In this document: piece by piece, positions 1 to 5,784 of the stretch | Layout: each line of letters starts with the position of its first letter | Position numbering within the stretch: position 1 is the stretch's first letter | Source of the DNA: Treponema sp. | GTDB taxonomy: Bacteria > Spirochaetota > Spirochaetia > Treponematales > Breznakiellaceae | DNA length: 5,784 bases | Direction of reading: 5' to 3' | Assembly: GCA_009786675.1 (NCBI GenBank) | Contig: WQRP01000090.1 | Span: forward strand, 1-5,784 | Translations under genes and position numbers: made by a program | The notes under the pieces: generated by a model | What the model was told of the DNA's origin: nothing | The model's input: the letters and a program-made list of their open reading frames with translations, nothing else | Database searches by the model: none

Positions 1-36
1 CTCCCCAATCCCCGCGAAATGCGGTATCATTTCCCC

Positions 37-1176
37 ATGGTGAACGTTGCTTTTACCGGGGGAGGAACCGGGGGGCATATCTATCCCGGCTTGGCGGTGG
101 CAGAAAGCCTCCGTGAAAGGCTTGGGGGGCTGGACTGCCGGGTTTTCTGGATCGGATCCAACGGGGGCATGGATCGCGCCATTGTCGAGGGGGCGGGGCT
201 GGAGTTCCTTGGCGTTCCGGCGGGAAAGCTGCGCCGCTACCTTACCCTGAGGACAATCCCGGATGCCTTCCGGGTCGTCGCCGGGTTCTTCGCCGTGCGG
301 CGCATACTTAAAAAGCGGAAAGTACACGTTCTCTTTTCCAAGGGCGGCTTTGTCAGCGTTCCGCCCTGCGCCGCCGCCGCCTCGCTGGGTATTCCGGTGC
401 TGACCCACGAGTCGGACTTCAGCCCCGGCCTTGCCACGCGGCTTAACATTCGCTTCGTCCGCAAGACCGGAGGAAGGGTTTTTACGGCCTACGCGGACAC
501 GGCCGGCTTCCTGTCCGGCCTGCCGAAAGACCGGGTAACGGTAAGCGGCAACCCGGTGCGTCGGGCCTTCCGCGCCGCGGATCCCGCCAAGGGCAGGGCT
601 TTTCTTGGCATTGGGGCCGGGGAGCGCGTTTTGCTGGTTCTGGGGGGCAGTCAGGGGGCCCGGGAGGTCAACGGCCTTGTGCGTGCCTGCTTGGGGGATC
701 TTCGCCGCCACTACACCGTGGTGCACCAGTACGGGCCCGGGCAGTCCCCGGATCTCCCCGGGCATTCACCGGACACCCCCGGGCACTCCCCGGCCGAGCC
801 GAAGCACGCACCGGGACACCCCCCGGAGCAACCCGGGGGCTATATTCCCTTTCCCTATATCGGCGGGGAAATGCCCCACGTACTTGCCGCGGCGGAACTG
901 GTCCTGGGGCGCAGCGGGGCGGGCACGGTCTGGGAATGCGCCACGCTGGGCAAACCCATGATCCTGATCCCCCTCAGCGGCTCCGGGACCCGGGGCGATC
1001 AGGTGGAAAACGCCCGCTTCTTCGAGCGCGAGGGCGCGGCCCTTGTCCTTACCGGGGACGACCCGTCCACGGCGGCGAGCCCGGAAAACCTTTCCCGCGC
1101 GGTTCTTGCCTTGGCCGGGGATCCCGGGCGCAGGGAACGCATGGCCGGGGCGGCTGGCCGGAATTGGAAGCCTTGA
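37..1176 (+). CDS. murG: MurG, UDP-GlcNAc:lipid I N-acetylglucosaminyltransferase (C-terminus displaced by a frame change)
   Basis: MurG adds GlcNAc from UDP-GlcNAc to lipid I, making lipid II on the inner face of the cytoplasmic membrane. Numbering from the ATG at 37: the N-terminal glycine loop GGGTGGH is at 8-14, the acceptor-domain segment SKGGFVSVP near 102-110, HESD at 124-127, the second-domain loop GGSQGA at 203-208, and the UDP-GlcNAc-binding stretch GRSGAGTVWE at 291-300, followed by GDQVENA at 320-326. I prefer the ATG at 37, because MVNVAFTGGG matches the usual MurG start; an in-frame ATG at 19 adds six residues, and the frame is open to the window edge. Neither start has a clear Shine-Dalgarno sequence. 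Residues 234-268 are a proline-rich heptad repeat not expected in the family. The frame stops at TGA 1174-1176, before the usual last helix, which is readable in the +1 frame up to 1258. Family assignment is very secure; an intact C-terminus is not. Confidence 0.95.
   Translation: MVNVAFTGGGTGGHIYPGLAVAESLRERLGGLDCRVFWIGSNGGMDRAIVEGAGLEFLGVPAGKLRRYLTLRTIPDAFRVVAGFFAVRRILKKRKVHVLFSKGGFVSVPPCAAAASLGIPVLTHESDFSPGLATRLNIRFVRKTGGRVFTAYADTAGFLSGLPKDRVTVSGNPVRRAFRAADPAKGRAFLGIGAGERVLLVLGGSQGAREVNGLVRACLGDLRRHYTVVHQYGPGQSPDLPGHSPDTPGHSPAEPKHAPGHPPEQPGGYIPFPYIGGEMPHVLAAAELVLGRSGAGTVWECATLGKPMILIPLSGSGTRGDQVENARFFEREGAALVLTGDDPSTAASPENLSRAVLALAGDPGRRERMAGAAGRNWKP
736..840 (+). repeat. Five-unit 21-bp tandem repeat inside murG encoding a Pro/Gly/His heptad
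   Basis: Five consecutive 21-base units begin at 736, 757, 778, 799 and 820. They read in frame PGQSPDL, PGHSPDT, PGHSPAE, PKHAPGH and PPEQPGG. The first three each begin CCCGGGCA and carry CCGG in their second half, with about 15-16 of 21 bases shared between neighbours. The last two are more diverged. The repeat lies between the beta-strand TVVHQYG and the strand YIPFPYIGG of the UDP-GlcNAc-binding domain, where MurG normally has a short loop, so it probably forms a surface linker. The unit length is a multiple of three, so copy-number change would keep the frame. Confidence 0.85.
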
Positions 1177-1258
1177 CGGCGCGGCGATTATAGGCGATTC
1201 TGTTAGCGAAATGATTCGCCATATGGACGGCAGGTATGCCGACAATAAGGTAAGATGA
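1159..1258 (+). other. murG: Displaced C-terminal tail of murG in the +1 frame
   Basis: If one base is skipped near 1159-1177, translation continues with residues reading LDGAAIIGDSVSEMI and ends at TGA 1256-1258. This resembles the usual MurG terminal helix, which follows an A-x-x-x-P/L-D-A pattern. The restored stop also overlaps the cvpA start (ATGATG at 1255-1260), the spacing seen elsewhere in this operon. Without it there would be a 78-base gap that encodes a plausible MurG tail by chance. From 37 to 1258 there are 1222 bases, one more than a whole number of codons, which fits a single extra base. Whether the base is a sequence error, a mutation or skipped by the ribosome cannot be told from this sequence. 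Confidence 0.75.
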
Positions 1259-1794
1259 TGAGTTTTGCCGTTATCGATTTCGTGTTTGCCGGGGTCATTG
1301 TCCTTTTCATACTTCGCTGCGCCGTGCGCGGCTTCGTAAGCGAGATAATGTCCCTTGCAGCGCTGGCCTTCGGCCTTCTGTCCGCCATATTTTTCTTTAG
1401 GACAGTGGGGCAGTTTGTCCGCGAAAGATTCATGCCCGACGTGTCGGTCTTTCCCGAAGTCATCGCCTTCGTCGCGCTTTTCCTGCTCGTCTTCGTCCTT
1501 GCCAGAATAGTGGAGTCGATCCTGAACGGCATTATCCGGGGATTTAACCTTGACGGTCTGGATCGCTTTCTGGGGGTAATCCTTGGCTTTGCCGAGGGAG
1601 TCGTCGTCGTCTGCCTGATCCTGTTTCTGATGAACATCCAGCCGTTTTTCGATCCCGACATTCTCCTTGGAAACAGTTTTTTCGCGGACCTGCTTATGCC
1701 GTTTATCATAGGGCGCGACTGGGGACTGCCGGTAATAATCGCGCTGACCGAGAACTTTACTGGAGGGATATATCCGTGTTTGAGAACATTATAG
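1255..1794 (+). CDS. cvpA: CvpA-family inner-membrane protein
   Basis: This 179-residue protein is predicted to span the membrane four times: about residues 4-22, 29-49, 66-86 and 103-127. The short charged loop RCAVRGFVSEI (21-31) between the first two segments and the stretch LDGLDRFLGVILGFAEG (99-115) opening the last are characteristic of the CvpA/colicin V production family. The family is named for its need in colicin V export and is linked to envelope integrity; its biochemical role is not settled. ATGs at 1255 and 1258 are both possible. The AAGG at 1247-1250 favours 1258 by spacing (7 bases). The 3' end overlaps the holB start by 19 bases, suggesting coupled translation. Family placement rests on topology and these two stretches. 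Confidence 0.87.
   Translation: MMSFAVIDFVFAGVIVLFILRCAVRGFVSEIMSLAALAFGLLSAIFFFRTVGQFVRERFMPDVSVFPEVIAFVALFLLVFVLARIVESILNGIIRGFNLDGLDRFLGVILGFAEGVVVVCLILFLMNIQPFFDPDILLGNSFFADLLMPFIIGRDWGLPVIIALTENFTGGIYPCLRTL
1761..1768 (+). promoter_or_regulatory. Ribosome binding site deciding the GTG start of holB
   Basis: TGGAGGGA lies inside the end of cvpA. GGAGG at 1762-1766 is nine bases upstream of GTG 1776. This supports the GTG start, which gives MFENIIAQ, the usual opening of a clamp-loader subunit. Confidence 0.7.
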
Positions 1795-2411
1795 CGCAGG
1801 CCGCGACGGATCAGCTAAAAGAGGACATTCTCGCCAACAGGCTCGCGCCGAGTATGCTGTTTTTCGGGCCGGCGGCATCGGGAAAGGGCAGCTCGGCTCT
1901 GGAGCTTGCCCGGGCGCTTTCCTGCGAGAACACCGGGGGCGGCGTGGCCCTCTGGAGCTGCCCCTGTTCCTCCTGTGTCAGGCATCGCTCGCTTGTCCAC
2001 CCGGATCTGGCCATGATAGGCCCCCGGGGGTTTGCCGCCGAGATAGCGGCCTCCCGCGCGGCTTTTCTGCGGGACACTTCCTCGCCGGCGGGGCGATCCC
2101 TTTTTATCCGCTCGCTGCGGAAGCTTCTGGGGCGGTTTGCCCCGGCGGTGTGGGAACACGAGTCCAAATCGGGCAAGGCCAACCCGCTTTCGCTCCTTCA
2201 GTCGCTGGAGGAGGAGCTTGCCGAATTCGAGAAAAGCGTCTCGGACACCGACGCTCCCGCCGGCGTGTCGGAAAAGCTTTCCGCCTCCCTCGCTAAGAAC
2301 GCCTTCAAACTGGAGGACGACTGCATGAGCGAGGCAATCCCCATAGCGCAGGTAAGAAAGGCCACCTACTGGAGCCGCCTGTCCCCGTCGGGAAACGCAA
2401 AACGCTTGTAA
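1776..2411 (+). CDS. holB: DNA polymerase III delta-prime subunit, N-terminal part (frame broken at its 3' end)
   Basis: This is the N-terminal part of a clamp-loader AAA+ subunit, which helps load the sliding clamp onto primed DNA. The start is GTG. FENIIAQ (2-8) precedes a P-loop-like stretch, LFFGPAASGKGSSALELA (28-45). A cysteine cluster C50, C62, C64, C67 matches the zinc module of DnaX/HolB proteins, though C-x11-C-x-C-x2-C spacing differs from the usual one. HPDLAMIGPRG (75-85) follows. Residues about 90-185 form a long, charged, Glu-rich stretch before IPIAQVRKATYWSRL (188-202), the canonical delta-prime segment; most family members have much less here. Soon after, the frame hits TAA 2409-2411, while the homologous sequence continues in the -1 frame as GKRKTLVIENADRM. 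Alone this fragment lacks the second half of the AAA+ fold and the collar domain. Confidence 0.88.
   Translation: MFENIIAQAATDQLKEDILANRLAPSMLFFGPAASGKGSSALELARALSCENTGGGVALWSCPCSSCVRHRSLVHPDLAMIGPRGFAAEIAASRAAFLRDTSSPAGRSLFIRSLRKLLGRFAPAVWEHESKSGKANPLSLLQSLEEELAEFEKSVSDTDAPAGVSEKLSASLAKNAFKLEDDCMSEAIPIAQVRKATYWSRLSPSGNAKRL
2390..2396 (+). promoter_or_regulatory. G-GGA-AAC heptamer at the holB frame change (possible -1 slippery site or one-base deletion)
   Basis: In the upstream frame the codons read TCG-GGA-AAC, so GGGAAAC has the X-XXY-YYZ phasing of a -1 slippery heptamer. After a one-base slip the codons become GGG-AAA-CGC-AAA, giving GKRKTLVIEN, the expected delta-prime sequence. The zero-frame stop follows 13 bases after the heptamer. 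However, deleting one G from an original GGGGAAAC would leave the same motif in the same phase, so the motif is not independent evidence for recoding. I did not identify a convincing downstream stem-loop. Confidence 0.35.
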
Positions 2412-2428
2412 TCGAGAACGCCGACCGT

Positions 2429-3169
2429 ATGAAGGAAGATGCGCGGAACGCCCTGCTAAAACTGCTGGAGGAGCCGCCGGAATCGCTGTGCATAGTCCTT
2501 ACGGCCCAGAGGCGGGAGTCGGTAATGCCCACGATTCTTTCGCGTCTGCGCCCCTACCGTTTCAACGCCCGCAGTGCCGACGAGGAAAGGGAAATAATCC
2601 GCAGGGTTTTCCGGGATTCCCGGGACATTCCGGAAGGGCCTCCCGGAGAGGGCGGTTCCCTCGCGGCGCGGGAAAGCGCGCTTCCCCACAGTACGCCGGG
2701 AATGGTTGGGGCCTATCTGGACTCGTTCACGCCACAGCCTTCGGAAAGGCTTTTGCCTTTGGCGGCTTTTTTTATCGCGGCCGTGACGCGATCTGCCGTA
2801 GTCCTTGGCAGGAGTCGCGGCGAAACGGAAATATCGCCGGGGCTTAACACGCTGGGAAGCTACTGCGCCCGAATTGCCGAAAACGCCGGCTTCGAGCGGA
2901 CCGAGGACGCGGGCCAGACACTGGCGACGCTGATATCCCAGACCGTCGGCTTCGAGGGAAGATCCTATCCCCGTTTCCTTTTCCTGAACCTGCAGCTCGT
3001 GTCGGAGGCCCTTGCCCTTTGCGAGTCCGGTGCGGACAGGATTCGGTACCGCGAAATGTGGAAAAAACGAATCGAGGCCGCGCAGACGGCTTTCGTTACC
3101 TTCAACCAGAGGCCGGAGCTGAGCCTTGAGTCGCTGTTTTTCCGGCTAAGGGAAGACATGGCCGGATGA
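2429..3169 (+). CDS. holB: DNA polymerase III delta-prime subunit, C-terminal part
   Basis: This is the rest of the clamp-loader subunit. Homologous sequence begins upstream of the first ATG at 2429, from about 2393 (KRKTLVIENADRM). NALLKLLEEPPE, LCIVLTAQ and TILSRLRPYRF are the standard run found in delta-prime and DnaX proteins. The arginine-finger motif usually reads SRC; here it is SRL, so the arginine is kept and the cysteine is not. The Walker B region reads IENAD, which suits a subunit with little or no ATPase activity. The remainder is the helical collar domain, weakly conserved. Joined to the upstream part with one base restored, the protein would be about 464 residues, well above the roughly 330 of E. 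coli HolB. The ATG at 2429 is probably not a real start: it lies inside the conserved segment and has no good ribosome site. The stop TGA overlaps the kinase ATG by four bases. Confidence 0.86.
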   Translation: MKEDARNALLKLLEEPPESLCIVLTAQRRESVMPTILSRLRPYRFNARSADEEREIIRRVFRDSRDIPEGPPGEGGSLAARESALPHSTPGMVGAYLDSFTPQPSERLLPLAAFFIAAVTRSAVVLGRSRGETEISPGLNTLGSYCARIAENAGFERTEDAGQTLATLISQTVGFEGRSYPRFLFLNLQLVSEALALCESGADRIRYREMWKKRIEAAQTAFVTFNQRPELSLESLFFRLREDMAG

Positions 3170-4371
3170 GCGGCTTTTACCGGCGGGCGCTGAGCAAGAG
3201 CAGCCTTACCGAGGCGCAGTACCGGGAACTTCTTGTTTCCGCCTCGGGCGAAATCTTCCGGCTAAAGGCCGTGCTGGATTCGCTTCCCTCCGGCATTCTG
3301 GTCTGCGACGAAAGGCACTCGCTGGTTATCGCCAACAAGGCCGCCCTGCGCCTTCTGCCGCTTAGCCAGACCGAGGGCGGCCTTTTGTGGGATCTGGTTT
3401 TGGACGGCGATCTTGCCGGCTTTTTCAGAAAGACACTGCAGAACGGCGACCGCGTTTTGGAACAGGAGGAGGAAGTCGCCGTGCGCGGCCACAACCGTCT
3501 GCTTTCGATCAGCGTGCACCCCTTGGTGGACAGGCGGCAGATATCCGGATCGCTGGTCCATGTCGAGGACATAACCGAAAAGCGGGCCAGGGAGGTCAGG
3601 CTGCGCCGGGCGGAAAACCTTGCCAGCCTTACGACACTTGCCGCCGGTGTCGCCCACGAGATAAAAAACCCGCTGGGGGCAATCTCGATTCACCTACAGC
3701 TTATGCAGAAGGCCATAAACGCCGACAAATCCGCGACGGGAAGCATAAATCTGGGCGGTCGCGGCGGCAAAAGGGACGGACGGACGGAGGCCCTTCTTAA
3801 CAGGTACTTCGACATCCTTAACGAGGAGGTCGATCGCCTTAACCGCATAGTCGTGGACTTCCTGTTCGCGGTACGGCCGATGACGCTGGAGCTTCGCGAG
3901 GGGAACATTAACACGATTGTCCGCGAGCTTTCCGAGTTTGTCGGTGCGGAACTGGAACAGTCCAACATCCGCCTTCTTCTGGAACTTGACGAGGCCGTGC
4001 TTCCCGTTCTGCTCGACGAGCGTCACGTCAAGCAGATGCTGTTAAACCTTGTAAGAAACGCGCAGGCCGCGATGCCCGACGGCGGTCTTCTTACGGTCGC
4101 CACGATGGGCGCGGACAGCGAGGTGCGCCTTACAGTGTGCGATACCGGCATCGGGATTAGCCACGAGAACATCGGCAAGATTTTCGAGCCGTATTTTACG
4201 ACGAAGGACACCGGAACCGGGCTGGGGCTGACTATTGTGTATAAAATCGTTCGCGAACATCGTGGCGAGATACTGGTGGATTCCAGGGAGGGGGGGGGGA
4301 CTATTTTCGAGATCTCCCTGCCCGTATACCGGAAGGAACAGCGTCTTCTTCCGTACAAGACTTCCGCATAG
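3166..4371 (+). CDS. Cytoplasmic NtrB-type PAS sensor histidine kinase
   Basis: This 401-residue sensor kinase is the presumed phosphodonor of the regulator encoded next to it. No membrane segment or signal peptide is seen, so it should sense a cytoplasmic cue or a protein partner. A PAS domain spans about 29-140 (LDSLPSGILVCDERHSLVIAN at its front, VEDITEKR at its end). The HisKA H-box is VAHEIKNPLG with the phosphorylated His at 164. The ATPase domain shows N294 and N298 in the N box (LLNLVRNAQ), DTGIG at 326-330 (G1), FEPYFTTK at 340-347 (F box) and GTGLGL at 350-355 (G2). All catalytic boxes look intact. Residues about 185-207 form a Gly/Lys/Arg-rich insert between the two HisKA helices, where NtrB has only a short loop. 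The start overlaps the holB stop by four bases (ATGA), pointing to coupling. A ten-G run lies at codons 375-378. The signal is unknown; it resembles both NtrB and AtoS. Confidence 0.95.
   Translation: MSGFYRRALSKSSLTEAQYRELLVSASGEIFRLKAVLDSLPSGILVCDERHSLVIANKAALRLLPLSQTEGGLLWDLVLDGDLAGFFRKTLQNGDRVLEQEEEVAVRGHNRLLSISVHPLVDRRQISGSLVHVEDITEKRAREVRLRRAENLASLTTLAAGVAHEIKNPLGAISIHLQLMQKAINADKSATGSINLGGRGGKRDGRTEALLNRYFDILNEEVDRLNRIVVDFLFAVRPMTLELREGNINTIVRELSEFVGAELEQSNIRLLLELDEAVLPVLLDERHVKQMLLNLVRNAQAAMPDGGLLTVATMGADSEVRLTVCDTGIGISHENIGKIFEPYFTTKDTGTGLGLTIVYKIVREHRGEILVDSREGGGTIFEISLPVYRKEQRLLPYKTSA
4290..4299 (+). repeat. Ten-G homopolymer in the kinase coding sequence
   Basis: Ten consecutive G occupy the end of the Glu375 codon and the Gly376-Gly378 codons, just before the last beta-strand of the ATPase domain (TIFEISLP). 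The present length keeps the kinase in frame. Gaining one G would move translation into the regulator's frame, which is open from 4299 to the regulator ATG at 4383. Losing one G would move it into a frame open to TGA 4808-4810. Runs of this length are prone to slippage in replication and in sequencing. Confidence 0.9.
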
Positions 4372-4381
4372 GGGAGGGGGG
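4371..4381 (+). promoter_or_regulatory. G-rich ribosome binding site of the response regulator
   Basis: Between the kinase stop and the regulator ATG lies GGGGAGGGGGG. GGAG at 4373-4376 is six bases from ATG 4383. It is the strongest ribosome site in the window and favours 4383 over the in-frame ATG at 4407. Confidence 0.75.
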
Positions 4382-4382
4382 C

Positions 4383-5756
4383 ATGGCAGACGGAAACCTT
4401 GCGTCGATGAAATTCAAAATACTTATCGCCGACGACGAGAAAAACATTCGCGAGGGCCTTGCCGCCTCGCTCGACATGGACGGCTACGACACCGTGTGCG
4501 CCGCCGACGGCAACGAGGCCTGGAAGATCTTCGGCAAGGGCGACATAGATCTTGCGATTACCGATCTGCGTATGCCGGGAATCGACGGCGGGGAACTTAT
4601 GCGCCGTATGCTTGCGGAAACCCCCGGCTTCCCGGTAATCGTTTTGACCGGGCACGGCACGGTGGAAAACGCCGTCAGCGCGATGCGCGAGGGGGCCTGG
4701 GATTTTCTTACCAAGCCCGTCAACCTTGGCCGCCTTTCCATGCTGGTAAAACGCGCGCTGGAAAACAGGGAACTTGTCCTTCGACACCGCCAGATGGAGG
4801 TCGAGCTTGAGCGCAACCGCCTTTCCCGAAACATGAGCGGCAAGTCCCCGGTAATGCGTAAGGTTCTTGACACTATCGGTCGCGTTGCCCCGACCCGCGC
4901 GTCGGTTCTTATAACCGGGGAATCCGGCGTGGGAAAGGAACTTGTCGCCGATGCCGTCCACGAGCTTTCGCCCCGCAGGGACAAGCCCATGGTCAAGGTT
5001 CACTGCGCGGCGCTTTCGTCGAACCTTTTGGAGAGCGAGCTTTTCGGCCACGAAAAGGGGGCTTTTACCGGGGCAGTGTCCAGACGGCGGGGCCGCTTCG
5101 AGCTTGCCAACGGCGGGACGCTGTTTCTTGACGAGATTGGCGAAATCGACCAGAACCTGCAGATAAAGCTTTTGCGGGTCTTGCAGGAGCGCGAGTTTGA
5201 AAGGGTAGGCGGGGAGGAAACCGTCGAGACCGACGTGCGAATCATTGCCGCCACGAACAGGGATCTTAAGGCCGAAATCGAGAAGGGCAGTTTCCGCGAG
5301 GATCTGTACTTTCGCCTTAACGTTGTAAGCATAAACGTTCCGCCCCTGCGGGACCGCAAGGACGACATTCCCGTTATGGCGATCGGTTTTCTGAAGGAAT
5401 TCGCCGCCGACAACGGAAAGGCGGTGGAGGGAATAAACGAGAAGGCGTTTTCCCGTCTTCATGCCTACAACTGGCCCGGCAACATCCGGGAACTGCGTAA
5501 CTGTATCGAAAGTGCCGTTGTCATGTGCCGGGGTTCCCTTATTACCGAGGACGATCTGCCCCCGGCCCTGCAGTCCGCCGGCGACGAGGACTGGGTGCGG
5601 GTTCCCGTAAACATAAGCCTTGACGAGGCGGAAAAGATAATTATCCGGGGTGCGGTTACCTACCACAAGGGCAACAAAAGCCGTGCCGCCGAAACGCTGG
5701 GCATAGGGCGCAAGACCCTGCACCGAAAGCTGGACGGAGGCGAAGGCGAGGAATGA
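4383..5756 (+). CDS. NtrC-type sigma-54-dependent response regulator
   Basis: This 457-residue, full-length enhancer-binding regulator has three domains. The receiver (about 10-125) has acidic residues D17 and D18, phosphoacceptor D61 in ITDLRMPG, T89 and K111. The AAA+ domain (about 150-385) has Walker A GESGVGKE at 179-186, the sigma-54 contact loop GAFTGA at 226-231, Walker [12 protein letters not shown] at 244-254, and [11 protein letters not shown] near 304-314 with the arginine-finger residues. [10 protein letters not shown] (364-373) closes it. A Fis-type helix-turn-helix lies at about 412-452 ([20 protein letters not shown]). It should be phosphorylated by the neighbouring kinase, assemble into a ring, and drive sigma-54 RNA polymerase open-complex formation at unknown targets. 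ATG 4383 has the strong ribosome site; ATG 4407 would remove eight residues upstream of the receiver fold. All key residues are present. AtoC and NtrC are both reasonable family labels; the regulon cannot be read from this window. Confidence 0.97.
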   Translation: MADGNLASMKFKILIADDEKNIREGLAASLDMDGYDTVCAADGNEAWKIFGKGDIDLAITDLRMPGIDGGELMRRMLAETPGFPVIVLTGHGTVENAVSAMREGAWDFLTKPVNLGRLSMLVKRALENRELVLRHRQMEVELERNRLSRNMSGKSPVMRKVLDTIGRVAPTRASVLITGESGVGKELVADAVHELSPRRDKPMVKVHCAALSSNLLESELFGHEKGAFTGAVSRRRGRFELANGGTLFLDEIGEIDQNLQIKLLRVLQEREFERVGGEETVETDVRIIAATNRDLKAEIEKGSFREDLYFRLNVVSINVPPLRDRKDDIPVMAIGFLKEFAADNGKAVEGINEKAFSRLHAYNWPGNIRELRNCIESAVVMCRGSLITEDDLPPALQSAGDEDWVRVPVNISLDEAEKIIIRGAVTYHKGNKSRAAETLGIGRKTLHRKLDGGEGEE

Positions 5757-5784
5757 AAGTCATTGCATTATCGATCCTTGTTTT
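5753..5784 (+). CDS. Start of a downstream gene, cut by the window edge
   Basis: ATG 5753 overlaps the regulator stop by four bases (ATGA), with a purine-rich stretch AAGGCGAGG just upstream. Only ten full codons are visible, reading [10 protein letters not shown]: one lysine followed by a hydrophobic run, as at the start of a signal peptide or membrane segment. No family can be assigned. Its spacing makes it a probable member of the same operon. Confidence 0.6.
   Translation, partial: MKVIALSILV

Noticed and set aside
24..29. TATCAT as a -10 promoter element before murG
   Set aside because: Only 36 bases precede the preferred start, no -35 can be evaluated, and it would leave almost no leader. 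A chance match is likely.
766..1245. Minus-strand open frame opposite murG
   Set aside because: It is a shadow of murG, has no motif, and its composition mirrors the complement of the repeat and glycine-rich codons.
1177..1254. Intergenic regulatory region between murG and cvpA
   Set aside because: The stretch reads as the MurG terminal helix in the +1 frame and shows no hairpin or terminator, so coding sequence is the better explanation.
2429..2431. ATG 2429 as a genuine internal start producing a separate C-terminal clamp-loader protein
   Set aside because: Conserved delta-prime sequence begins upstream of it in the same frame, and there is no good ribosome site. It lies in the middle of an AAA+ domain.
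4235..4810. Plus-strand open frame overlapping the kinase end and the regulator start
   Set aside because: It is Arg/Gly-rich, matches no family and overlaps conserved domains in another frame. It matters only as the frame entered if the ten-G run loses one base.
4023..5723. A 566-codon open frame on the minus strand opposite the kinase end and the regulator
   Set aside because: It lies antisense to two well-identified genes. It shows no recognisable domain or ribosome site, and its length follows from the GC-rich codon pattern of the coding strand.

Overview
The window holds a tightly packed run of genes, all on the + strand: murG (peptidoglycan lipid II synthesis), a cvpA-family membrane protein gene, a holB-like gene for the DNA polymerase III clamp-loader delta-prime subunit, an NtrB-type PAS histidine kinase, an NtrC-type sigma-54-dependent response regulator, and the first codons of one more gene. 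Neighbours overlap by 1-4 bases (murG/cvpA if the murG frame is restored, holB/kinase, regulator/next gene), overlap by 19 bases (cvpA/holB), or lie 11 bases apart (kinase/regulator). This looks like one translationally coupled transcript. I see no terminator, no convincing internal promoter and no RNA gene. No stretch above about 80 bases lacks a gene.

The organism is probably a GC-rich spirochaete of the Treponema group. This is inference: from memory, treponemes keep murG, cvpA and an AtoS/AtoC-like kinase-regulator pair close together. The MurG reads HESD where many homologues read HE-x-N, and the kinase reads VVDFLFAVRP after its second HisKA helix, both of which I associate with that group. 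Codon use is GC-rich, yet CTT (Leu) and ATA (Ile) are common.

Two of the five complete genes are interrupted by a single-base frame change. murG loses its last helix to a +1 change near 1159-1177. holB is split by a -1 change at 2390-2396. Each break sits at a sequence resembling a known recoding signal (CCT-TGA-C in murG, G-GGA-AAC in holB), but each is also what one inserted or deleted base would leave. Sequencing or assembly error is the simplest reading; programmed frameshifting is the interesting alternative.

Two other features stand out. MurG carries a five-unit, seven-residue Pro/Gly/His repeat inserted in its C-terminal domain. The kinase gene has a run of ten G near its 3' end. By reading frame, gaining one G would fuse the kinase in frame to the response regulator, and losing one G would give a long out-of-frame tail. 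That makes the run a candidate contingency (phase-variation) tract for this two-component system.
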